The notes beneath the pieces were generated by a model. That model had not been told where the DNA came from. It searched no databases and saw only the letters and a program-made list of their open reading frames with translations. Positions 45,010 through 56,300 of a stretch of DNA of 64,000 nt are shown piece after piece. The number at the start of each line of letters is the position of its first letter. Positions within the stretch are counted from its first letter, which is position 1. This DNA comes from Blautia sp. SC05B48. Its GTDB lineage: Bacteria; Bacillota; Clostridia; Lachnospirales; Lachnospiraceae. The stretch lies in NCBI RefSeq assembly GCF_005848555.1, contig NZ_CP040518.1:2479001-2543000 (forward strand). Reading direction: 5' to 3'. The translations under genes were made by a program, and so were the position numbers.

Positions 45010-45042
45010 TTGACAGATATTTTAGGGATCTTCCTTTATAAT
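45010..45042 (+). promoter_or_regulatory. spoIIE promoter with a 21-nt spacer
   Basis: Consensus TTGACA (45010-45015) and TATAAT (45037-45042), 21 nt apart, the same unusual spacing as the spoIIGA promoter at 30395. It matches the Spo0A-activated class. Confidence 0.72.
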
Positions 45043-45078
45043 GTTCAGTCAGTGAAGGTTATAAGGGGAGGGGAAAAT

Positions 45079-46572
45079 ATGCAGGAATGGATCATTGCCA
45101 TGCTCGTAGTCAGCATATTGCTGATACTCCGGGACATGGCAAAAACTGTCTTTTCGGGAAAAACGAAGGAAAAAGAAGAAATGCTGCCGCTTTGTGAAAG
45201 CCATCCCCAGAAGGAAAAAGTGGAACGGTATGCAGCATCCTTCCGGAAGCTTGCGGATACATTCTACGGAATGCCTTACCGTAAGGAATTTTTGAGCGGA
45301 GGACAGTTGAACCGTATCATATCGGACACCAGTGCGGCTGTATGTTCCAGATGTTATCAGAGAGAGATCTGCTGGGGAGAGCATGCCGGGGAAACCATGC
45401 GGGGCAGTGAGAATATGATCCGTACCATGGAGGAAGGCAATGAGGAGAATATCCAGAGAGCCCGCAGTGAATGGATGAGAGCATGTGGCCGTTCCGCCCA
45501 GTATTTTCAGGTCCTGAATGAGGGATTTCGTGAAGAAAGGCAGAATCTCGTGTGGGACAACCGGATGATCGAAAGCCGGCTTGCAGTTGCACAGCAGCTG
45601 ACGGAGATCTCGAGGATTATGGATCATATGGCAGAAGAGCTGTATGATATCATGCCGGCAGATCCGCAGTTTCAGGAAGATCTGAAAAAGGCTCTTCGTA
45701 AAAAGCATGTACTTGTAAAAAATGTCTGGGTCATGGATAAGATCGAAGGAAGACGGCAGATATTTCTGAATCTGAGAGCCAGGAGCGGACAGTGTGTCTC
45801 CACGGCGGAAATCGCACAGATCCTGTCCAGAATCTGCGGAAGCTCCATGACGCCGGACACCGGCAGCCGCAGTATTGTAAATGGAGATTTTCGTATGGTT
45901 CATTTTGTGGAGGATGTCAGTTATCAGATGCTTTACGGAGTAGCGCGGCTTACAAGAGAAGCGGAAAAAGTTTCCGGAGATAATTATATCTGTCGTCAGG
46001 AAGAGGATGGCAGGTTTTTTCTCTGTCTGTCTGATGGGATGGGTTCCGGAATAGAAGCGTTTAAAGAAAGTGAGATCGTGGTAGAACTTCTGGAACAGTT
46101 TCTGGAATCCGGCTTTTCTCAGGAGACAGCTGCCAGAATGGTGAATTCCGCACTGCTGTTGAAAGGACGGGAAGGGATGTTTTCTACTGTCGATATCTGT
46201 GCGGTGGATCTTTATACCGGGATCTGTGATTTCCTGAAAGCAGGGGCGTCTTCCACATTTATTAAAAGAGATCACTGGGTGGAATCCATTGCTTCGGAAA
46301 ATCTTGCCGCAGGCTTGGTCCAGCAGTTGGATTTTGATACTGCATCAAGAAAGCTTTATCATGGAGATTACCTGATCATGATGACAGATGGAGTTCTGGA
46401 TGCACTTCCTGCAGAACGGGAAGAAGAAACTATGAAGGAGATCATTATGGATGTCCGGGAAAAAGAGCCCAGGGAGATGGGACGGGGAATACTGGAAAGG
46501 GTCCTGGGATACAGCGATTATCATGCCAGGGATGATATGACAGTAGTTGTGGCAGGATTGTGGAAAAAATAG
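45079..46572 (+). CDS. spoIIE: SpoIIE-like serine phosphatase with a single membrane segment
   Basis: About 497 aa. One N-terminal membrane segment (MQEWIIAMLVVSILLILRDM) is followed by a linker with a Cys cluster (CSRCYQREICWGEHAG) and a C-terminal PP2C/SpoIIE phosphatase. Metal sites are in LSDGMGSGIEAF, MTDGVLDA and HARDDMTVVV. SpoIIE dephosphorylates SpoIIAA to free sigma-F in the forespore. Bacillus SpoIIE is about 830 aa with ten membrane segments; here most of that part is missing. ATG 45079 follows GGGGAGGGG. It is followed by tilS. Confidence 0.9.
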   Translation: MQEWIIAMLVVSILLILRDMAKTVFSGKTKEKEEMLPLCESHPQKEKVERYAASFRKLADTFYGMPYRKEFLSGGQLNRIISDTSAAVCSRCYQREICWGEHAGETMRGSENMIRTMEEGNEENIQRARSEWMRACGRSAQYFQVLNEGFREERQNLVWDNRMIESRLAVAQQLTEISRIMDHMAEELYDIMPADPQFQEDLKKALRKKHVLVKNVWVMDKIEGRRQIFLNLRARSGQCVSTAEIAQILSRICGSSMTPDTGSRSIVNGDFRMVHFVEDVSYQMLYGVARLTREAEKVSGDNYICRQEEDGRFFLCLSDGMGSGIEAFKESEIVVELLEQFLESGFSQETAARMVNSALLLKGREGMFSTVDICAVDLYTGICDFLKAGASSTFIKRDHWVESIASENLAAGLVQQLDFDTASRKLYHGDYLIMMTDGVLDALPAEREEETMKEIIMDVREKEPREMGRGILERVLGYSDYHARDDMTVVVAGLWKK

Positions 46573-46597
46573 AGTATTTTTGGTTACAGGAGAAAAA

Positions 46598-48040
46598 ATG
46601 ATCACACGTGTAAGAAAATATATCAGAGACCATCAGATGCTGAAAGCAGAGGATATGGTTGTGGCAGGGATTTCCGGAGGGGCAGATTCCATAGCAATGC
46701 TTTATATTCTGAAAAATCTTCAGAAAGAGATCGGTTTTTCCATGGAAGTGGTTCATGTCCATCATGGGATCCGGGGCCAGGAGGCGGACCGGGATGAGCA
46801 GTTTGTGGAAAAAATCTGCCGGGATTGGGGAATCCCTTTCCGGTCCAGGCATTATCCGGTTCCGGAGCTTTCCGGAAAGTGGAAGCTGGGAGAAGAAGAA
46901 ACCGGAAGGATCGTGCGAAAACAGGCGTTTCAGGAGGAAAAAAAGAGACTTGGTTTTTCCGGGGAACAGTCAGAAAAGAACGGACAGTTCCGGATTGCAC
47001 TGGCACACAACCGCAACGATCTGGCAGAGACTATGCTGCATCATCTGGCCAGGGGAACCGGTATCCGGGGACTTTCCGGGATACAGGCGGTAAACGGTGA
47101 GATTATCCGGCCGGTTTTGTGTTTAGAACGGAAGGAGATCGTCAATTATCTGAAGGAGAGAGGTATTTCCTATATCACAGACAGCAGCAATCTTTCAGAT
47201 GACTATACAAGAAACCGGATCCGTAACCATATTCTTCCGGCTATGGAACAGAAGATCAATGCAAAAGCGGTGGAGCATATGGCAGAAACCGCACGGGTTC
47301 TGGCAGAAGCAGATTCGTATCTTCAGAAAAAGGGAAGGGAGCTTCTGGCAAGCTGCCGGAAAGAAAATGGCTATCTTCTGGATGAAAAATTTTTTGCACA
47401 GGATCCTATCCTTCAGGAATATGCGGTGATGGAGGCATTTGAGATACTGGCAGGAAAACGTAAGGACTTTACATCTCTTCATGTGGACCAGGTCCTTTCG
47501 CTTCAAAAAAAAGAAAACGGTCGTTATATCAACCTTCCGGAATCGCTGCGGGTAATACGACAGTATGGAGGGGTATGTCTGAAAAACAACTCTGCATCAG
47601 ACAGAGAGAACGCTGCTTCCACTGAAAAAAAAGTATTGGCAGGTCTCAGAGAAATGTCTATGGAGCTTCCGGTACCTGGGATTCTGGAAAGTCCTTTCGG
47701 AGTTTTTGAGTCGAAAATTTTTTCTTATAAGAAACAGAAGATTGAAGAAAAAAAGTATACGAAATGGTTTGATTATGATAAAATAAAAAATAGTCCATGC
47801 GTTCGGACCAGAAGACAGGGAGATTATCTTACTGTAAACAGTGAAGGCGGAAAAAAGAAGCTGAACCGGATCTTTATTGATGAGAAGATTCCGGCGGAGA
47901 TGAGAGACAGGCTTCCGGTTGTTGCGGCAGGATCTGAGATACTCTGGATCCCGGGAGGACGGATGAACGAGAAGTATAAGATCACTTCCACTACAGGGAG
48001 AGTGTTAGAATTACATTACCAAGGAGGAGCTTTAGCATGA
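46598..48040 (+). CDS. tilS: tRNA(Ile)-lysidine synthetase
   Basis: PP-loop ATPase that converts C34 of tRNA-Ile2 to lysidine so that it reads AUA. The PP-loop is VAGISGGADSIAMLY; HVHHGIRGQEADRDE and the DYTRNRIRN segment are typical. The C-terminal TilS domain is near residues 395-470. At about 480 aa it is of normal length. ATG 46598 follows ACAGGAGAAAAA. It overlaps hpt by ATGA. Confidence 0.95.
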   Translation: MITRVRKYIRDHQMLKAEDMVVAGISGGADSIAMLYILKNLQKEIGFSMEVVHVHHGIRGQEADRDEQFVEKICRDWGIPFRSRHYPVPELSGKWKLGEEETGRIVRKQAFQEEKKRLGFSGEQSEKNGQFRIALAHNRNDLAETMLHHLARGTGIRGLSGIQAVNGEIIRPVLCLERKEIVNYLKERGISYITDSSNLSDDYTRNRIRNHILPAMEQKINAKAVEHMAETARVLAEADSYLQKKGRELLASCRKENGYLLDEKFFAQDPILQEYAVMEAFEILAGKRKDFTSLHVDQVLSLQKKENGRYINLPESLRVIRQYGGVCLKNNSASDRENAASTEKKVLAGLREMSMELPVPGILESPFGVFESKIFSYKKQKIEEKKYTKWFDYDKIKNSPCVRTRRQGDYLTVNSEGGKKKLNRIFIDEKIPAEMRDRLPVVAAGSEILWIPGGRMNEKYKITSTTGRVLELHYQGGALA

Positions 48041-48564
48041 GCGAAAAAATCAGGGTTTTACTCAGTGAAGAAGAGGTAGATGCCCGTATCCAGGAAGTTG
48101 CAGACATGATCAACAAGGATTATGAAGGAAAAGATGTACACATGATCTGCGTTCTGAAAGGCGGCGTTTTCTTTATGTGTGAGCTTGCCAAGAGGATCAC
48201 ACGTCCGGTAACACTGGATTTCATGTCTGTGTCCAGTTACGGTGATGATACGAAATCCAGCGGTGTTGTAAAGATCGTCAAGGATCTGGATCAGCCACTG
48301 GATGGGAAAGATGTTCTGATCGTAGAGGATATCATTGATTCAGGCAGAACCTTAAGCTATCTGCTGCGTATCCTGAAGGGCAGACATCCGGCAAGCATCA
48401 AACTCTGTACACTTCTTGACAAACCGGAGAGACGTGTGACAGATGTAGAGGTAGATTACTGCTGCTTCAATATTCCGGACGAGTTTGTAGTAGGATACGG
48501 ACTTGATTATGCCCAGAAATACAGAAACCTTCCTTACATCGGAGTAGTGGAGCTTCAGGACTGA
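48037..48564 (+). CDS. hpt: Hypoxanthine phosphoribosyltransferase
   Basis: Purine-salvage enzyme making IMP/GMP from hypoxanthine/guanine and PRPP, 175 aa. The PRPP loop is VLIVEDIIDSGRTLSYL, the flexible loop is MSVSSYGDDTKSSG, and the C-terminal base-contact segment is FVVGYGLDYAQKYRNLPYI. It overlaps tilS and precedes ftsH, as in Bacillus. Confidence 0.96.
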   Translation: MSEKIRVLLSEEEVDARIQEVADMINKDYEGKDVHMICVLKGGVFFMCELAKRITRPVTLDFMSVSSYGDDTKSSGVVKIVKDLDQPLDGKDVLIVEDIIDSGRTLSYLLRILKGRHPASIKLCTLLDKPERRVTDVEVDYCCFNIPDEFVVGYGLDYAQKYRNLPYIGVVELQD

Positions 48565-48580
48565 AAGGAGATTTAACCAA

Positions 48581-50428
48581 GTGAGCAAGCATTCAGGTAA
48601 GATAGGCCTGTACCTTCTGCTTATTGTGGCACTGATCGCAGGATATCTGTATCTCAATGACCAGGTATCTACCCAGGGCAGCTACACAATGGGCCAGCTG
48701 GAAAAGGCTCTGGAAGAAGACAAAGTGACGGATGCGGTGATCCATCAGAACAGAGAAGTGCCCACCGGTTATGTAACAGCAAACATTGTTTCAGACGGTC
48801 AGAAGACAGTCTATGTAACCGATGTAAAGGAAGCGGAGGAGCTTCTTGAAGAACATGGTATCGATCCGACGATCCGCAATGTACCCAAGGACAGCTCCAT
48901 GATCGGAACGGTACTTCCGGTAGTGCTTACCGGCGCGATCCTTATCTTTTTCTTTATGATGATGAACCGGCAGATGTCCGGAGGCGGCGGAAGCAATGCG
49001 AAGATGATGAACTTCGGAAAAAGCAGAGCAAGGATGTCATCCCCTGATGATAAGAAAGTAACATTCAAAGATGTTGCAGGTCTTCAGGAGGAGAAGGAGG
49101 ATCTGGAGGAGGTAGTTGACTTCCTGAAATCCCCTCAGAAGTATACGAAGGTAGGTGCCAGGATCCCGAAGGGAGTGATCCTTGTGGGCCCTCCTGGAAC
49201 AGGTAAAACCCTTCTCGCGAAGGCAGTTGCAGGAGAGGCCGGAGTTCCGTTTTTCTCCATTTCAGGATCCGATTTCGTGGAGATGTTTGTTGGTGTCGGT
49301 GCTTCCCGTGTACGAGATCTTTTTGAAGAGGGCAAGCGTCATGCACCGTGCATCATCTTTATTGATGAGATCGATGCGGTAGCCCGTCAGAGGGGAACCG
49401 GTATGGGCGGCGGCCACGATGAGAGAGAACAGACGCTGAACCAGCTTCTTGTAGAGATGGATGGTTTTGGAGTAAATGAAGGAATCATCGTAATGGCAGC
49501 GACCAACCGTGTGGATATTCTGGATCCTGCGATCCTCCGTCCGGGACGATTTGACCGTAAAGTCGGTGTGGGACGCCCGGATGTCAAGGGCAGAGAAGAG
49601 ATCCTTATGGTTCATGCCAAGGACAAACCGCTGGGAGATGATGTGGATCTTCGCCAGATCGCCCAGACAACCGCAGGATTTACAGGCGCAGATCTGGAGA
49701 ACCTTCTTAACGAAGCTGCCATTGATGCTGCAAAAGAGGGTCGTCCTTATATCATGCAGAAGGATATCAAAAAAGCATTCATCAAGGTTGGGATCGGTGC
49801 AGAAAAGAAGAGCAAGGTCATCTCTGATAAAGAGAAAAAGATCACAGCTTATCATGAAGCAGGCCATGCGATCCTGTTCCATGTACTTCCTCATATGGAT
49901 CCGGTATACACCATTTCCATTATTCCTACGGGAATGGGAGCTGCCGGCTACACCATGCCGCTGCCGGATAATGATGAGATGTTTAATACAAAGAACAAAA
50001 TGCTGGAGGATATCACCACGCTTCTTGGCGGACGTGTGGCTGAGGAGATTATCTTCGGAGATATCACCACCGGTGCTTCCAATGATATCAAACGTGCCAC
50101 AGAGACTGCACGCTCTATGGTAATGAAATACGGCATGTCTGAAAAAATCGGTCTGATCGCTTATGGCAACGATGACGATGAGGTATTTATCGGCCGTGAT
50201 CTGGCACATACCAGAGGCTACAGTGAGGAAGTGGCAAGAGAGATTGATGGGGAGATTTCCCGTATCATCCGTGAGTGCCATGAGAATGCAGAGAGCATCA
50301 TCCGTGAGAATATCGGCGTTCTTCACAGCTGTGCGGCCCTTCTTCTCGAGAAGGAAAAGATACATCGTGAAGAGTTCGAAGCACTTTTTACAACAGAAAA
50401 AGAAGAGGTTGCAAAAACAAACGAATAA
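48581..50428 (+). CDS. ftsH: ATP-dependent zinc metalloprotease FtsH
   Basis: Membrane AAA+ protease for quality control, 615 aa. Membrane segments lie at about residues 8-25 and 107-128, with a small extracellular loop between. Walker A is [14 protein letters not shown], Walker B is [10 protein letters not shown], the arginine finger is in [10 protein letters not shown] and the zinc motif is HEAGHAIL with a downstream Glu ligand. The GTG start has AAAGGAG at 48564-48570. Ends the conserved cluster. Confidence 0.97.
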   Translation: MSKHSGKIGLYLLLIVALIAGYLYLNDQVSTQGSYTMGQLEKALEEDKVTDAVIHQNREVPTGYVTANIVSDGQKTVYVTDVKEAEELLEEHGIDPTIRNVPKDSSMIGTVLPVVLTGAILIFFFMMMNRQMSGGGGSNAKMMNFGKSRARMSSPDDKKVTFKDVAGLQEEKEDLEEVVDFLKSPQKYTKVGARIPKGVILVGPPGTGKTLLAKAVAGEAGVPFFSISGSDFVEMFVGVGASRVRDLFEEGKRHAPCIIFIDEIDAVARQRGTGMGGGHDEREQTLNQLLVEMDGFGVNEGIIVMAATNRVDILDPAILRPGRFDRKVGVGRPDVKGREEILMVHAKDKPLGDDVDLRQIAQTTAGFTGADLENLLNEAAIDAAKEGRPYIMQKDIKKAFIKVGIGAEKKSKVISDKEKKITAYHEAGHAILFHVLPHMDPVYTISIIPTGMGAAGYTMPLPDNDEMFNTKNKMLEDITTLLGGRVAEEIIFGDITTGASNDIKRATETARSMVMKYGMSEKIGLIAYGNDDDEVFIGRDLAHTRGYSEEVAREIDGEISRIIRECHENAESIIRENIGVLHSCAALLLEKEKIHREEFEALFTTEKEEVAKTNE

Positions 50429-50566
50429 AATGCACAAAAAAACATATTGAATTTTGTGAACTTTGTGCACACTTTTTGGTGGACACATGGTACTATAAAT
50501 ACCGTAAAAACCCCCCAATACATTATATAGTTTTTGCTACACCCCATAAGAAGAAATACCTTCTCC

Positions 50567-50597
50567 AAAAAAGGCAGCCTAACCAGCTGTCTTTTTT
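50567..50597 (+). terminator. Terminator after ftsH
   Basis: AAAAAAGGCAGC (50567-50578) pairs with GCTGTCTTTTTT (50586-50597). The rest of the 285-bp gap shows no gene. Confidence 0.8.
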
Positions 50598-50713
50598 ACT
50601 GTCCAAAAATAAAAGATGAATTATGGAGAAAACATATATATGCTTGCGGGATGGAAAAAATTAAGATAATATATTTAAAAACATGGTACTAAAGACGGAA
50701 TGAGGAAAATAGA

Positions 50714-52831
50714 ATGTTATATGAAAGCATGGAGACTGCAAAGAAGATGCGGTATATACTCAATATGAGTCCGGTATTAAATAAAGACGCAATGTTCAGT
50801 GACGGGACGGAATATTACCGTACACCTGTGGAGCCACGGGAAGGTGATACAGTTACGATCCGTTTTCGTACCCAGAGAAATAATGTGGACAACGTCTGTC
50901 TTGTGCATGACGGAGAATATCTGGAAATGAAGTGGGAAAAAACTTCCGGAAGCTTTGATTATTATACTGCACAGATCGTAATGGAAAAAAATCCTGTACG
51001 ATATTACTTTGAGATCCATTCAGGACTTGTTACCTGTTATTATGATACAAATGGTGTAAGCACCAGACATGAGGAAAGGACAGAATTTGAGATCTATCCC
51101 GGATATCATGTGCCTGAGTGGCTGAAGGGTGCTGTGATGTATCAGATTTATGTAGATCGTTTCTGTAACGGAGATCCTTCCAATGATGTGGAAACAGGGG
51201 AATATTTCTATATCGGGGACACTTCCGTAAAAGTGGATAACTGGGAAAAGGTTCCGGCTGTGATGGGTGTCCGGGAATTTTATGGCGGCGATCTTCAGGG
51301 AGTTATGGATAAGCTGGATTATATTCAGGAGCTTGGAGTGGATGTGATCTATCTGAATCCGATCTTTGTCTCTCCCAGCAACCATAAGTATGACTGTCAG
51401 GATTACGATCATATCGATCCGCATATCGGAAGGATCGTAGAGGACTGTGATGGTCTGTTAAGTCCCGGAGACAGTGACAACAGTCATGCCCTTAAGTATA
51501 TCCGCCGTGTGACCAATAAACGGAATTTGGAGGCCAGTAATAAGCTTTTTCAGGAGCTTGTGGAGGAAATTCACAGAAGAGGAATGAAAGTGATCCTGGA
51601 TGGGGTATTTAACCATTGCGGATCCTTTAATAAATGGATGGACAGGGAACGGATCTACGAAAATCAGGAAGGCTACGAAAAGGGGGCCTATGTTTCGGCG
51701 GACAGCCCTTATCGTTCTTTCTTCTGCTTTCAGGATCAGAACCGCTGGCCCTATAATCCAACCTATGACGGCTGGTGGACCCATGATACCCTGCCAAAGC
51801 TGAACTACGAAGAATCTGAGGAGCTTTGCCGGACGATCCTTGATGTGGGCAGAAAATGGGTTTCGCCGCCGTATAACGTAGACGGATGGAGACTGGATGT
51901 AGCTGCAGATCTGGGCCACAGCAATGATTTTAACCATCACTTCTGGAAAGCGTTCCGGAGGACAGTAAAAGAAGCCAATCCTGATGCAGTGATCCTTGCA
52001 GAACACTACGGAAATCCGGAAAGCTGGCTTCGCGGTGATGAGTGGGATACAGTTATGAACTATGATGCTTTTATGGAGCCTGTAACGTGGTTCCTGACCG
52101 GAATGGAGAAGCACAGTGATGAGTACCGGGAGGACCTTTATGGCAACAGTGAGGCCTTTATCGGGGCGATGAAGCATCATATGCAGTCTTTGCATATGGG
52201 AGCGCTTTATGGAGCCATGAATGAGCTTTCAAACCATGACCATTCCAGATTTCTGACAAGGACCAATCACAGAGTAGGAAGGCTTTCCTACGCAGGCGCA
52301 GAGGCAGCATCTGCAGGTATCAATCCTGCTATCATGAGAGAGGCTGTTGTGATCCAGATGACGTGGCCTGGTGCGCCTACGGTATATTACGGGGATGAGG
52401 CCGGCGTCTGCGGCTTTACAGATCCGGATAACCGCAGAACTTATCCCTGGGGAAAAGAAGACCAGGAGATGCTGGACTTTCATAAACGTATGATCTGCAT
52501 ACACAAGGCATATCCGATTCTTGCAAAGGGTTCCCTGGAATTTCTGTGGAACGATCATCAGGGCCTGAGCTATGGTCGTTTTTCTGATTCTGAACAGATC
52601 ATAGTGATCCTCAATAATCAGGATCAGGAGAGAGACATAAGGGTAACAGCCTGGAAAACCGGTGTAAGCCGGAAAGAAGCAACGGCTTTTCAGCGCCTGA
52701 TGCTTTCTTCCGGAGAGGGTTATACGGAAATGCCGGAAGAATATATTGCAGATGCAGGGATTCTTCAGGTGAAGATGCCTGCATACGGAGCGATGGTGCT
52801 TCACCACAGGGCAAGGGATAAATACAAATGA
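50714..52831 (+). CDS. GH13 alpha-glycosidase (neopullulanase/cyclomaltodextrinase-like)
   Basis: A 705-aa cytosolic enzyme. A CBM34-like N-terminal domain (residues 10-125) is followed by the (beta/alpha)8 barrel. Conserved regions: I DGVFNHCG (about 296), II GWRLDVA with the nucleophile Asp near 395, III AEHYG with the acid/base Glu near 430, IV SNHDHSR with the Asp near 509. It would cleave alpha-1,4 (and perhaps alpha-1,6) linkages in maltodextrins or cyclodextrins. No signal peptide. Monocistronic, between two terminators. Confidence 0.92.
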   Translation: MLYESMETAKKMRYILNMSPVLNKDAMFSDGTEYYRTPVEPREGDTVTIRFRTQRNNVDNVCLVHDGEYLEMKWEKTSGSFDYYTAQIVMEKNPVRYYFEIHSGLVTCYYDTNGVSTRHEERTEFEIYPGYHVPEWLKGAVMYQIYVDRFCNGDPSNDVETGEYFYIGDTSVKVDNWEKVPAVMGVREFYGGDLQGVMDKLDYIQELGVDVIYLNPIFVSPSNHKYDCQDYDHIDPHIGRIVEDCDGLLSPGDSDNSHALKYIRRVTNKRNLEASNKLFQELVEEIHRRGMKVILDGVFNHCGSFNKWMDRERIYENQEGYEKGAYVSADSPYRSFFCFQDQNRWPYNPTYDGWWTHDTLPKLNYEESEELCRTILDVGRKWVSPPYNVDGWRLDVAADLGHSNDFNHHFWKAFRRTVKEANPDAVILAEHYGNPESWLRGDEWDTVMNYDAFMEPVTWFLTGMEKHSDEYREDLYGNSEAFIGAMKHHMQSLHMGALYGAMNELSNHDHSRFLTRTNHRVGRLSYAGAEAASAGINPAIMREAVVIQMTWPGAPTVYYGDEAGVCGFTDPDNRRTYPWGKEDQEMLDFHKRMICIHKAYPILAKGSLEFLWNDHQGLSYGRFSDSEQIIVILNNQDQERDIRVTAWKTGVSRKEATAFQRLMLSSGEGYTEMPEEYIADAGILQVKMPAYGAMVLHHRARDKYK

Positions 52832-52850
52832 TGTACGAGTAAGGCAGAGA

Positions 52851-52895
52851 AAAAAGCCAATCTGTTCTTCCATTAGGAAGCGGATTGGCTTTTTT
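52851..52895. terminator. Bidirectional terminator between the GH13 and ArsR genes
   Basis: AAAAAGCCAATC (52851-52862) pairs with GATTGGCTTTTT (52883-52894) around an inner stem CTTCC/GGAAG. T-runs lie on both strands. The flanking genes converge. Confidence 0.9.
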
Positions 52896-52911
52896 CATTG
52901 TGTTTTATGGG

Positions 52912-53223
52912 TTATTCTTCTGTAACGTGTTCAAGTCCCTGATTCATGATGGTTGCCACATGGCTGTCTGCCAGGGAGTAGTAAATGGTTTTTCCATCTC
53001 TTCGAAATTTGACCAGTGACATCTGCTTCAGTACCCGGAGTTGATGTGAAATAGCACTCTGGGTCATGGAAAGACGATCGGCAATATCCTGAACACAGAG
53101 CTCTTCCACAGAAAGTACGTACAGGATACGAATCCTGGTAGGATCACCGAAAACCTTGAACAGGTCGGCAAGCCGGTACAGTGTATCATCATTGATCGGG
53201 TAATCTATATGTGTTTTCTTCAT
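52912..53223 (-). CDS. ArsR/SmtB-family metal sensor
   Basis: A winged-helix repressor of about 103 aa. The DNA-reading helix is DRLSMTQSAISHQLRVLKQM. The C-terminal helix reads DSHVATIMNQGLEHVTEE, which keeps the DxH-x10-H-x2-E ligand set of the SmtB alpha-5 zinc site; alpha-3 cysteines of arsenic-type sensors are not evident. The ATG at 53223 follows GGAGGATGCGCAA on the minus strand. It lies downstream of the metal ATPase on the same strand and probably represses it through the operator at 56515-56534. Confidence 0.9.
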   Translation of the reverse strand: MKKTHIDYPINDDTLYRLADLFKVFGDPTRIRILYVLSVEELCVQDIADRLSMTQSAISHQLRVLKQMSLVKFRRDGKTIYYSLADSHVATIMNQGLEHVTEE

Positions 53224-53347
53224 TTGCGCATCCTCCAAACTGTTAACTTCTATTGTAGCTGAAAAAAACGCACCGGTCAAATTCTTTTCTGCATCACTGG
53301 GGAGTTGTATGGATCCACTGCAGGATATCTGCCCTGCAGAACGGATC

Positions 53348-56300
53348 TTATTTTTTATACAGGATACGAATGGAATTCAGCACGCAGATCATGGCAACGC
53401 CAGTGTCTGCAAATACGGCCATCCACATGTTGGCATGTCCGGCAAGACCAAGGATCATAACTGCGATCTTGATCACCAGGGCAAATATTACGTTCTGCCA
53501 TGCAATACGGTTTGTGCTTCGTGCAATGGTGATGGACTGAGGGATCGCATCTACATTGGAATTCATAAATACGGCATCTGCGGCTTCAATGGCAGCATCT
53601 GCACCGCTTCCCATGGCAGCACCTACATCAGCACCTGCAAGAACAGGAGCGTCGTTGATACCGTCACCAACAAACATAACAGTTCCATGTGCCTGGCGGA
53701 CCTTTTTCAGGGCATTGAGCTTATCCTCCGGAAGAAGCTTTGCATAGATCTCATCGATTCCGGCATCTTTTCCTACAGCCTGTGCACTGTCTTCGGAGTC
53801 TCCGGTAAGCATAACAGTGTGGAGACCAAGCTTTTTCAGAGAAGCAATGGCTTCCTTTGCGTCAGGTTTGATGGTATCGGAGATCAGCATATATCCTGCG
53901 AAGGTTCCGTTTACTGCCATAAATACTTCAGAGCCGTAAGCGGCTTCCTTTAATTCTCCGATTGTAATTCCGAATTTATCCATCAGCTTGCGATTTCCGC
54001 AGAGAACTTTTCCCTCCGGCATTTCCGCAACGATCCCATGACCGGAAATTTCTTCCAGGGAGATCGGTTTTTCAAATTGGATTCCACGTTCTATTGCGGC
54101 AGCAACGATGCTGTTCGCAATGGGATGTGTGGAGTTTTGTTCACAGCCTGCACACATGGAAAGGAGGTCGTTTTCCGTGTATTTACCGGTGACAACAACC
54201 TTCTGAAGCTGGAAGTTGCCTTCTGTGATAGTGCCGGTCTTATCCATGATCACAGCGCCGAGCTTACTTAATCCTTCGATGGAAAGGCCACCCTTGAAAA
54301 GGATACCCTTTTTGGAACCGGCACCGATCCCGGAGAAAAAGGCCAGCGGGATACTAAGTACAAGAGCACAAGGGCAGCTCATTACCAGGAAAGTAATGGC
54401 TGTGTAGATCCAGTAATGCCAGTTTCCGGTAACAAGGGATGGGAGTATGGCAGTTGCCACTGCGATTCCTACAACACAAGGAGTATAAACCCTGGCAAAG
54501 CGTGTGATAAAGCGGTCAATCTTCGGTTTGCTTGCTGCTGCGTTTTCTACGGAATCCAGAATACGAGTGACCATGGATTCTTCCAGAGGTTTTTCTACGC
54601 GGATCTTAAGCTGTCCGGAGGTGTTGACGCAGCCGGAAGTGATCTCATCACCTTCATTTACAGCAACCGGTACAGGCTCTCCTGTGATCGGAGAAGTGTC
54701 GATGCGGCTGTTTCCCTCAATTACGATACCATCAAGAGGGATGCGGTCTCCGGGACGGACCAGAAGAATGTCTCCGATCTGAGCCTCTTCAGAGGGAATT
54801 ACCTGGATATCATCGCCTGTGACCAGATTTACTACTTCCGGACGAAGGTCTACGGCATCCATGATCTGTCCGCGGCTTCGTTCAACGGCTTTTTCCTCAA
54901 AAAGCTCGCCAATGCGGTAGAAGAGCATAACGCCTACGGCCTCAGCGGAATCATTGATGGCAAAAGCGGCAAGAGTTGCAATGCTCATGAGAAAGTTTTC
55001 GTCAAAAATCTGTCCGTGAGAGATGTTTTTGGCAGCTTTTACAACGATAACACCACCAAGTGCCAGGTATGCGATCACAAATACAGGAAGAGTGGCACTG
55101 GTGCCTAAGCCTTTGTGTTCCATGATCTCTCCGGCAACGAAGAGTACTGCACCGATGATAATGCAGATGATATCTACGTTTTCCCTGGAGAAAAATTTCT
55201 TCTTGGAAGCGGTTGGGTGAGTCACTGCTTTTGTGGACTGAGCCTTTGGCTTCGGATCCTTTTCTTTTACAAGAACTTCGGATTCAATGGATGTACAGAT
55301 CTTGCGGATCTGATCCAGGTATCGATCCGGATTCTTTGCAGTTAAGCGAAGCTGTTTTGTTGCAAAAGTGATGGTTGCTTCGGAAATGCCTTCAAGGTTT
55401 GCGATTTGTTCCTCCATTTTGGAAGCGCAGTGAGCGCAGCCCAGATTTTCCAGAAGATATGTCTTAGTTGTTGTGTCAGTGGAAGCTGCCGGAGCTGGAT
55501 TTCTCGGAACAACTTTAACTTCAGATTCAATGGATGTGCAGATCTTGCGGATATGCGGAAGCAGAGCGTCTGGATCTGCAGCCCTTAAGCGAAGCTGTTT
55601 TGTTGCAAAAGTAATGGTAGCGCTTTCTACGCCTTCAAGAGCCTGGATCCGTTCCTCCATTTTGGAAGCACAGTGAGCGCAGCCGAGGTTCTCCAGAATG
55701 TAGATACGCTTTGCGGTGAGAGCATTGTGGGAGTGAACGTGGTGCTCATGGTCATGATCTCCGCAGCCACAGCCGTAGTGTTCGTCATGGTGGTGATGGT
55801 GCTCATGCTCGTGATGTTCGTGCTCGTGCTCCTCGCAACCACAGCTACAGTGTTCATCGTGGTGCACATGCTCGTGTTCATGGTGTTCGTGTCCGTGCTC
55901 CTTGCAACCACAGCTACAGTGTTCATCGTGGTGCTCATGTTCATGATGTTCGTGCTCGTGCTCCTCGCAACCACAGTTACAGTGTTCATCGTGGTGCACA
56001 TGCTCATGCTCATGTTCATGGTGTTCGTGCTTATGCTCCTCGCAACCACAGCTACAGTGTTCACCGTGGTGCACATGCTCATGTTCATGGTGTTTGTGCT
56101 CGTGCTCCTCGCAACCACAGTTACAGTGTTCATCGTGGTGCACATGCTCATGCTCATGGTGTTCGTGCTCGTGCTCCTCGCAACCACAGTTACAGTGTTC
56201 ATCGTGGTGCACATGCTCATGTTCATGGTGTTTGTGCTCGTGCTCCTCGCAACCACAGCTACAGTGTTCATCGAGGTGCACATGCTCGTGTTCGTGGTGT

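Noticed and set aside
45049..46275. 408-codon minus-strand frame opposite spoIIE
   Set aside because: Antisense shadow of a recognised gene; no family match or ribosome site.
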